Source of the DNA: JBBTVP01 sp038063175
GTDB lineage: Bacteria; Patescibacteriota; Minisyncoccia; UBA6257; 1-14-0-10-40-38
Assembly: GCA_038063175.1 (NCBI GenBank)
Contig: JBBTVP010000045.1
Span: 1 to 18,649 of the forward strand
Direction of reading: 5' to 3'
DNA length: 18,649 bases
The notes under the pieces are model-generated. The model searched no databases. It saw only the letters and a program-made list of their open reading frames with translations, and was not told the origin of the DNA. Made by a program: the position numbers and the translations under genes. The number at the start of each line of letters is the position of its first letter. The stretch's first letter is position 1. Positions 13,757 through 18,649 of the stretch are shown in pieces.

Positions 13757-14446
13757 TTATTGACGATCTTTGAAAATCCACTCTTTAATATCCTTAAGAA
13801 GATGAATTATCAAGAAGCTCGATGCAATAAAGGAAATGAAGTAGTTTTTGAAAAAGGGTTTTGAGAAAAAGTCTGGAATCGAAAATATTATTGCCATAAC
13901 TTTGACTTCAGGGTATAAGCCTCTGACTTTTTGGAGAAGTTCCTGAGGGATATCGGAAGATTCGAACCTTATATCCTTAATCGTGGCTTCTTTTTTAAGA
14001 AAAATATTAGAAGATCGATTTATTTCTAAGTTAGAACAGTTCGTAGTATGCCTTCTAGCAGATAACTTCTCAGGCATTTGGTTATCGGGATAAATGATGT
14101 CGAGAGATATTAATCCTATTTCTTCGGAATTTGGAATTTCTTCCGAAACCATGTTTTGTTGAGCTATATAGAATTCACTTCCATTCCATAGGCAAAGCAG
14201 GATAGGGAGTTTGGTGGTTTCTATGCCCAATATCTTAGAGAATAAGGATGTTCCAAGCGCTTCAATCTCAGTTGGTATTTCTATATCTTTTTGCACATTG
14301 CCTTCCTGTTTTGAAAGTGAGGCGATGTATTTAAAAGGTGGCCAGGGAGTTGCGAGAATGAGTGGTAGGATAATTAAGACGAAAATTTTCCACCAAGTTA
14401 TGCGTTTTTTCAAACTATTTAATCTTTCTTTTATTTTTTTCAGCAT
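13757..14446 (-). CDS. hypothetical protein with two membrane segments
   Basis: 229 residues from ATG 14446 (MLKKIKERLNSLKKRITWWK). A longer open frame extends upstream, but it runs across the structured elements and is not protein-like. One span near the N-terminus (KIFVLIILPLILATPW) and one near the C-terminus (ISFIASSFLIIHLL) flank a soluble middle of about 150 residues (e.g. ILGIETTKLPILLCLWNGSEF). The function and family are not recognised. Element C lies 9 nt upstream on the same strand, and the ATG sits inside a palindrome at 14441-14456. Confidence 0.75.
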   Translation of the reverse strand: MLKKIKERLNSLKKRITWWKIFVLIILPLILATPWPPFKYIASLSKQEGNVQKDIEIPTEIEALGTSLFSKILGIETTKLPILLCLWNGSEFYIAQQNMVSEEIPNSEEIGLISLDIIYPDNQMPEKLSARRHTTNCSNLEINRSSNIFLKKEATIKDIRFESSDIPQELLQKVRGLYPEVKVMAIIFSIPDFFSKPFFKNYFISFIASSFLIIHLLKDIKEWIFKDRQ

Positions 14447-14456
14447 TTTAATGCTG
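14441..14456 (-). promoter_or_regulatory. palindrome covering the start codon
   Basis: Arms of six to seven bases (CAGCAT and ATGCTG, loop TTTA on the plus strand) place the ATG within one arm. The hairpin could hide the start codon of the two-TM protein in mRNA; this role is inferred. Confidence 0.4.
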
Positions 14457-14589
14457 AAGTGGGGGAATCTCACTGCTTGATCGCCGAAGGCGACCCGCGC
14501 TTTCAGAACCCACGGTTCTGAATAATCTCCTCCATGGAGGGGACCCGGTGGCTTCCCCTCCGACCCACCCCTCGTTCGATTCGCCACCA
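14456..14589. ncRNA. structured repeat element, copy C
   Basis: Homologous to copy B: left end GAAGTGGGGGAATCTCAC and right end GTTCGATTCGCCACCA. Hairpins: TCGCC-GAA-GGCGA (14481-14493), a perfect 9-bp stem at 14502-14522, and an 8-bp stem (14536-14543 with 14554-14561) whose bases differ from copy B while pairing is kept. A competing CCTCC/GGAGG pairing is also conserved. It lies upstream of the two-TM protein on the minus strand. Confidence 0.5.
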
Positions 14590-14634
14590 ACATAAACCAA
14601 AAACAGCCCACCGTAAAGGCGAGCAGTTTTATAA

Positions 14635-14721
14635 GAGGTGGGGAATCGCCTCTCGGTCTACTGACCTCGAAACCTTCGACTCCTCTTCGGAGCCTGCGGC
14701 CCGCGGTTCGATTCATCATCA
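14635..14721. ncRNA. divergent third structured element (copy D)
   Basis: It shares only the terminal architecture with copies B and C: it starts GAGGTGGGGAATC, ends GTTCGATTCATCATCA, and its ends pair imperfectly. Inside are short hairpins (GGTC-TACT-GACC; CTCC...GGAG). A terminator hairpin follows at once. It does not fold as a standard tRNA by eye. Confidence 0.35.
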
Positions 14722-14723
14722 GG

Positions 14724-14762
14724 CAAAAACAAAAGAACCCCACTGCGAGAGTAGGGTCTTTT
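14724..14762 (-). terminator. terminator of ssrA
   Basis: Stem 14731-14744 with 14750-14762 (one bulge, one mismatch, 5-nt loop). On the minus strand it is followed by TTTTGTTTTTG. It lies 10 nt past the ssrA 3' end and is also T-rich on the plus strand after copy D. Confidence 0.75.
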
Positions 14763-14771
14763 GTTTTGCTG

Positions 14772-15097
14772 TGGAAGTGGTGGGAATCGAACCCACGTAC
14801 GGAAAGTACAAACCAAAGCGTCTACAAGCTTAGATTACGCCTTGCGGCGGAAACGGTGGACTCACTGAATTTCGGAACAGGGCGAAGAATCCAATCTGAC
14901 TGTTCCTACGCTCCGGTATAACACCGAGGACCCTCTACGGAGTATTGAGGCTCGATGATGTCAGAGTTACGCGGTTGCGAACGCTGGCATTCTGCTCACA
15001 TTGCTGTTTGCAGTTGTAGTTTGGGCACGGTTTACGAGTTTACCCTCCTCGACTTGCAGCTTTAGAGCGCAGCTTCCCGTCGAAGCCGATCACTCCC
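14772..15097 (-). ncRNA. ssrA: transfer-messenger RNA (tmRNA)
   Basis: The 5' end GGGAGTG (15097-15091) pairs over 7 bp with CACTTCC before the discriminator A at 14772, forming the acceptor stem. The T-arm is GTGGG-TTCGATT-CCCAC, and GGCTTCGACGGG near the 5' end is the usual tmRNA signature. The tag frame is best read from GCA at 15011 to TAA at 14967-14969: ANSNVSRMPAFATA, 14 residues with a hydrophobic end suited to proteolysis. The resume codon is inferred. The 3' CCA is not encoded. tmRNA with SmpB rescues stalled ribosomes and tags the incomplete protein; smpB is 73 nt upstream. Confidence 0.93.
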
Positions 15098-15170
15098 TTA
15101 CATTAATTAACAAGATACAATTTACAATAAATCAGAAATAAAACGAGATTCTATTGTTCATTGTCTATTG

Positions 15171-15614
15171 TCATTTTTTCAATGTTCTTTCTATTTCCCT
15201 CTTCGCCTCTCTCTTTTTGACGGCTTCCCGCCGGTCGCCTTTTTTCTTTGGGCGAGCGAGCGCGATTTCTACCTTCACGAGGCCGCGCTTATTGTACATC
15301 TTTAATGGTACTAATGTCAACTTCTCGGACTTCAGTTTCCCTACATACGCCCTTAGCTCTTCTTTGGTAACGAGGAGCCGGCGAGAACGTTTCGGATCGT
15401 AATTGATCGGGGTATTTGCAGGTTGGTAGGGGGGGATGTCTGCGTTCGTAAGCCAGAGTTCTTCGCCTCGAGGCAATGCAAAAGAACCAGCGATGTTTGC
15501 GCGGCCAAGTTTCACGGATTTAACCTCAAATCCCTTGAGTTCAATGCCCGCCTCAAAGGTGTCTAAGATCTCATAATCAAACCGCGCGCGGCGGTTTTCG
15601 CTTAAAGCTTCCAT
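15171..15614 (-). CDS. smpB: SmpB, tmRNA-binding protein
   Basis: 147 residues from ATG 15614 (MEALSENRRARFDYEILD); an ATG at 15632 would add six residues. Typical blocks are AGIELKGFEVKSVK, the RANIAGSFA strand, TNADIPPYQPA, DPKRSRRLLV and the basic tail KKGDRREAVKKREAKREIER. It binds the tRNA-like part of tmRNA and delivers it to the stalled ribosome. TATAAT at 15621-15626 (minus) lies 6 nt before ATG 15614, arguing for a leaderless start there and against 15632. It lies upstream of ssrA on the same strand. Confidence 0.95.
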   Translation of the reverse strand: MEALSENRRARFDYEILDTFEAGIELKGFEVKSVKLGRANIAGSFALPRGEELWLTNADIPPYQPANTPINYDPKRSRRLLVTKEELRAYVGKLKSEKLTLVPLKMYNKRGLVKVEIALARPKKKGDRREAVKKREAKREIERTLKK

Positions 15615-15620
15615 CCGCCC

Positions 15621-15626
15621 ATTATA
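15621..15626 (-). promoter_or_regulatory. -10 box of smpB (leaderless)
   Basis: A perfect TATAAT on the minus strand, 6 nt before ATG 15614. The upstream -35 region overlaps the divergent nuclease promoter. Confidence 0.6.
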
Positions 15627-15657
15627 CGCCATTTTCCTAGGAAAAATCGCTAGAAAC

Positions 15658-15666
15658 TGCTATGCT
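15658..15666 (+). promoter_or_regulatory. extended -10 box of the nuclease gene (leaderless)
   Basis: TGC followed by TATGCT (15661-15666) lies 7 nt before ATG 15674, the same spacing as other leaderless starts in this window. It supports 15674 over 15662 as the start. Confidence 0.5.
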
Positions 15667-15673
15667 GCCATCC

Positions 15674-16354
15674 ATGGCTGGATCTAATGGAAAAATCAGA
15701 CTTTCTCCCTCGGCGCTCAATGTGTTCCTTGAGTGCCAGAAGTGTTTTTGGCTCGAGTATGGCGCGGATATTCACCGGCCGCGGGGACCTTTTCCCTCGC
15801 TTCCCGGAGGTATGGATATTCTAATTAAAAAATACTTCGACAGTTACCGGGCGGTCGGAAAACTACCTCCTGAGATCGAGGGCAAGGTGAACGGAGAGCT
15901 TTTTAATGACCCTGAGCTTCTCTCAAAGTGGCGGAGCTGGAGGAGCGGACTTTCGTATTACGATAAAGAATGCGACGCGGTGCTCGTGGGTGCGCTCGAT
16001 GATTGTATCGTACACGAAGGGCGTTACATCCCAGCTGACTACAAAACCCGCGGATTTGACTTGAAAGAAGGCGGAGAAAATTTCTACCAAAACCAGCTGA
16101 ACTGCTACTCGCTTCTCCTCGAGGCGAACCAATTGCCGCAACCATCTTATGCATACCTCATCTATTTCATTCCGCGGGAGTTTAAGCCCGGCGGGCAGGT
16201 GAATTTTTCAGTTGAGGTGAAGAAGATAGAGACGTCGGTCGAGGAGGCGCGGGACACCTTCCGTGCGGCGGTAGGCGTTTTAAAAGGTCCTACGCCAAAA
16301 TCCCACGGCAACTGCCAGTTTTGTGCGTGGGGGAAGAGCGTGGTAGAGGCGTAG
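15674..16354 (+). CDS. PD-(D/E)XK nuclease family protein with four cysteines
   Basis: 226 residues from ATG 15674 (MAGSNGKIRLSPSALN); 15662 is the alternative. The N-terminus LSPSALNVFLECQKCFWLEY is like that of RecB/Cas4-type nucleases. Catalytic residues are Asp109/110 in VGALDDCIV, Asp122-x-Lys124 in IPADYKTRG, and the QxxxY motif (Gln141-Tyr145) in NQLNCYSLLLE. Cys21, Cys24, Cys214 and Cys217 (GNCQFCAW) may hold an Fe-S cluster or zinc linking the two ends, a variant of the Cas4/AddB layout. It probably acts on DNA ends in repair. It is divergent from smpB and 14 nt upstream of argS. Confidence 0.82.
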   Translation: MAGSNGKIRLSPSALNVFLECQKCFWLEYGADIHRPRGPFPSLPGGMDILIKKYFDSYRAVGKLPPEIEGKVNGELFNDPELLSKWRSWRSGLSYYDKECDAVLVGALDDCIVHEGRYIPADYKTRGFDLKEGGENFYQNQLNCYSLLLEANQLPQPSYAYLIYFIPREFKPGGQVNFSVEVKKIETSVEEARDTFRAAVGVLKGPTPKSHGNCQFCAWGKSVVEA

Positions 16355-16368
16355 CAATTAGAAAGAAA

Positions 16369-18078
16369 ATGACAGAGGAGATCAAATCTATTCTTACTCG
16401 CATTGCTGGCTCGGAAGCATTTACCGTAGAGCCCACCCCCGATCAAAAATTCGGGCATTACGCTTCGAACATCGCGATGCGGCTTGCTGGGAAAGCGGGG
16501 AAGGCGCCGATTGAGGTTGCAAAGGACCTCCGTGAGAAAATCATCGCGATTGACCAGGGAAAAACATTTGAAAAGATTGAAATCGCACCGCCGGGATTTT
16601 TAAATTTCTGGTTTTCAAAATCAGTGCTTCGACGTGAATTCGCTCGCATGGTGAGGACCGGGAAGAAGTGGGGAAAGCCGGTCATGAGTCAAAAGTCATT
16701 AGTTAAAAGTAGACAAGTAGTTGTCATTGATTACTCGCACCCGAATATCGCAAAGCCGATGAGCGTTGCGCACATGCGTTCAACCATCATTGGGGCGGCG
16801 CTCGTAAACATTTTCAAATGGAGCGGGTGGAAGGTAATCGGAGACAACCACCTCGGTGACTGGGGGAAGCAGTTTGGCGTGCTCATTGCGGCATACAAAC
16901 AGCAACAAGGTAAAAGCGACAAGCGACAAGGAACAATTTCGATCGACGACCTATTGAAGCTCTACGTGGACTACAGCGCACGGATGAAAGCAGACTCGGC
17001 ACTCGAGGAAGTCACGCGGCGCGAAACGAAACTCCTTCAGGATGGAAACCGAGATAACGTAAAAATCTGGAAAGCGTTCTATAAAGTGAGTCTCGCGGAG
17101 TTCAAAAAAATCTACAAAATCCTTGGCGTGCGTTTCGACTACTATCTCGGCGAGAGTTACTACAAGGCGATGCTCCCGGGAATTATTTCCGATGCACTCG
17201 ACAAAGGAGTTGCGGTGAAAAGCGAGGGGGCGATTGTTATTCCAATCGAAGGAAAGGCGCCCTTTGTAATTCAGAAGAGTGACGAAGCGTTTCTCTATGC
17301 GACGACTGACCTCGCTGCCGCGAAGTATCGCGCCGAGCGCTTCAAGCCGAGTCTTGTGCTCTATGTGGTAGACAACGGGCAGAGTCTTCACTTCGAACAG
17401 CTCTTTGGAGCAGTTGCGAAGCTTGGCTACGGCAAAGGGGAGCGTCTCGTGCACGTGAAATTCGGACTTATTCTCTCCGAAGACATGAAGAAGCTTTCAA
17501 CGCGAGCAGGTAGGCACATTTCACTCGAAGGCGTAATCAGTGAGGCGATCGAAAAAGCAGCGAAGGTGGTTCACGAGAAGCGCCCCGATCTCTCTATTCG
17601 GGAGCGAGTAAAAATAGCAAGAGCTGTGGGAATCGCGGCGCTCAAGTTCAACGATCTCTCTCAAAATCGCCAGAGCGATATCGCGTTTCGCTGGGAATCC
17701 ATGCTTTCGTTTGAAGGGCAGAGCGCGCCGTATATTATGTATACCTACACACGACTTCGGAGCATACTCCGGAAGGCAAAGGTTCCGTCAAAGTGGAATC
17801 CAGAGGCGGTTGAAAGCGAGGGGGATTTTGCTCTCGTCTTACTTCTCGCCAGGTTTCCAGAGGCGTTAGAAAAAGCTCGCTCGACATTTTTCCCACACTA
17901 CCTCGCGGAATATCTCGTAGCGCTTGCGCGAGGGGTGAATCGGTTCTATGAAACCGAGCCGGTACTTACGGCGGATGCACCGGTGAAAGCCGCGCGACTT
18001 CGCCTCATTGAGGCGGCGGGAACCACTCTTTGTAACGGCATGAAGCTTTTAGGAATCACGCCACTCGAACGAATGTAA
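16369..18078 (+). CDS. argS: arginyl-tRNA synthetase (class I)
   Basis: 569 residues from ATG 16369 (MTEEIKSILTRI); an open frame reaches 16321 but overlaps the nuclease and is not conserved-looking. The N-terminal additional domain has FGHYASNIAMRLA. The HIGH motif region is HPNIAKPMSVAHMRS (about residues 124-138). The catalytic core includes WKVIGDNHLGDWGKQFG, with AAYKQQ after it. MKKLSTRAG stands in the KMSKS position, as is common in ArgRS. The anticodon-binding domain contains PYIMYTYTRLRSI. It charges tRNA-Arg in the cytoplasm. It appears cotranscribed with the nuclease and followed by ileS. Confidence 0.97.
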   Translation: MTEEIKSILTRIAGSEAFTVEPTPDQKFGHYASNIAMRLAGKAGKAPIEVAKDLREKIIAIDQGKTFEKIEIAPPGFLNFWFSKSVLRREFARMVRTGKKWGKPVMSQKSLVKSRQVVVIDYSHPNIAKPMSVAHMRSTIIGAALVNIFKWSGWKVIGDNHLGDWGKQFGVLIAAYKQQQGKSDKRQGTISIDDLLKLYVDYSARMKADSALEEVTRRETKLLQDGNRDNVKIWKAFYKVSLAEFKKIYKILGVRFDYYLGESYYKAMLPGIISDALDKGVAVKSEGAIVIPIEGKAPFVIQKSDEAFLYATTDLAAAKYRAERFKPSLVLYVVDNGQSLHFEQLFGAVAKLGYGKGERLVHVKFGLILSEDMKKLSTRAGRHISLEGVISEAIEKAAKVVHEKRPDLSIRERVKIARAVGIAALKFNDLSQNRQSDIAFRWESMLSFEGQSAPYIMYTYTRLRSILRKAKVPSKWNPEAVESEGDFALVLLLARFPEALEKARSTFFPHYLAEYLVALARGVNRFYETEPVLTADAPVKAARLRLIEAAGTTLCNGMKLLGITPLERM

Positions 18079-18128
18079 GAAAATTTGCAACTTATAACTT
18101 ACGACTTAACACTGAAAACTGGTAACGT

Positions 18129-18649
18129 ATGCTAAAGAAAATAAAAAACTTCAACCTTCCGGAGATCGAAGAAAAAGTGCTCGCGTTTTGGGAGAAGAAT
18201 AATATTTTTGAGCAATCACTCGAGCTTCGCCGCAAAGGCAAACCTTTTCGTTTTTTTGAGGGACCGCCGACCGCGAACGGTCTTCCCGGAGTTCACCACG
18301 CGCTCGCGCGTGCGTTTAAAGACATCATCCTTCGCTACCGGACTATGCGGGGGAACTATGTGCTCCGTCGCGCGGGCTGGGATACCCACGGGCTTCCGGT
18401 TGAGATCGCGGTAGAAAAAGAGCTTGGCATCAAGCAAAAATCGGAAATTGAAAAGCTCGGGATTGCAGAATTCAACCAGCGGGCGCGGCTTTCTGTGTGG
18501 CGGCATAAAACCGAGTGGGAGCGGTTCACAAAGCGTATCGGGTTCTGGCTCGATTTCGAACACCCCTACATTACCTACGAGAATTCTTATATCGAATCGC
18601 TCTGGTGGATCTTTAAAGAAATCGATCAGAGGGAACTTCTCACGAAACT
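18129..18649 (+). CDS. ileS: isoleucyl-tRNA synthetase, N-terminal part
   Basis: The first 173 codons; the gene runs off the window end. It begins MLKKIKNFNLPEIEEKVLAF. The HIGH motif region FFEGPPTANGLPGVHHALAR carries H-x-H in HHALAR, and GWDTHGLPVEIAVEKELGI is the typical IleRS/ValRS block; PPTANG with GLPGVHH points to IleRS. It activates isoleucine and charges tRNA-Ile, and a CP1 editing domain would lie beyond the window. It starts 50 nt after argS. Confidence 0.95.
   Translation, partial: MLKKIKNFNLPEIEEKVLAFWEKNNIFEQSLELRRKGKPFRFFEGPPTANGLPGVHHALARAFKDIILRYRTMRGNYVLRRAGWDTHGLPVEIAVEKELGIKQKSEIEKLGIAEFNQRARLSVWRHKTEWERFTKRIGFWLDFEHPYITYENSYIESLWWIFKEIDQRELLTK

Noticed and set aside
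11949..14721. Elements B, C and D as ordinary tRNA genes
   Set aside because: They have T-loop-like GTTCGATTC ends, but no proper T-stem, acceptor pairing of seven bases or plausible anticodon arm could be drawn by eye.
14447..14743. N-terminal extension of the two-TM protein
   Set aside because: It runs through structured elements C and D; its peptide (NRT..., YSEPWVLKAR) is the kind produced by antisense translation of tRNA-like DNA.
15098..15170. Promoter of ssrA
   Set aside because: The stretch is A/T-rich with small repeats, and no -35/-10 pair at good spacing from 15097 stands out enough to annotate.
16321..16368. Upstream extension of argS
   Set aside because: It overlaps the end of the nuclease gene; the conserved ArgRS N-terminus begins at ATG 16369.

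Overview
The window looks like part of a Candidate Phyla Radiation (Patescibacteria, probably Parcubacteria-type) chromosome. This is inferred from short compact genes, several start codons placed 6-7 nt after a -10 box with no Shine-Dalgarno site, small uncharacterised families typical of that group, and many REP-like palindromes. The genetic code appears standard: TAA, TAG and TGA all end genes. No database search was possible.

Layout. (1) 1-1990 holds small genes: a 25-residue Lys/Arg-rich peptide (-), a frameshifted ~75-residue gene with strong SD, promoter and terminator (+), a membrane-anchored protein (-), and an 83-residue gene with strong SD and terminator (-). (2) 1987-5013 (+) is a run of genes: a large Cys-rich zinc-ribbon protein interrupted by an early amber codon, a tiny CxxC protein, a RelE/ParE-type toxin-antitoxin pair and an NADPH-dependent FMN reductase. 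(3) 5014-7401 (-) is a compact cluster: a frameshifted NUDIX hydrolase, a HAD phosphatase, a P-loop kinase, a membrane-anchored unknown (paralog A) and a GIY-YIG protein. (4) 7409-14770 is a mosaic accessory zone. It holds an exported protein, a second intact zinc-ribbon protein, a peptidase E, paralog B, a NUDIX hydrolase, an NlpC/P60-like hydrolase and a two-TM protein, with gene fragments, duplicated gene tails and structured repeats between them. (5) 14772-18649 is core translation machinery: ssrA (tmRNA, -), smpB (-), a divergent PD-(D/E)XK nuclease, argS, and the start of ileS.

The most notable pattern is in the accessory zone, which ends exactly at the 3' end of ssrA. Two ~125-130 bp structured elements, plus a divergent third and a partial fourth, carry ends resembling the ssrA 3' end in inverted orientation. 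Internally they keep hairpins whose arms differ between copies but still pair. A second repeat family carries a gene tail (15 of 16 differences between two copies are synonymous) followed by a conserved putative promoter that sits upstream of both zinc-ribbon genes and a NUDIX gene. A third repeated unit is the paralog A/B gene with conserved flanks. Together these suggest a hypervariable island assembled by repeated recombination next to ssrA; no integrase is visible here.

Functionally, SmpB and tmRNA form the trans-translation ribosome-rescue pair and ArgS/IleS charge tRNAs. The accessory genes mostly look like nucleotide/phosphate housekeeping, peptide or cell-wall hydrolysis, toxin-antitoxin and uncharacterised metal-binding proteins. 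Several are broken (frameshifts in two genes, an amber codon in a third, plus small remnants), so the zone appears to be turning over.
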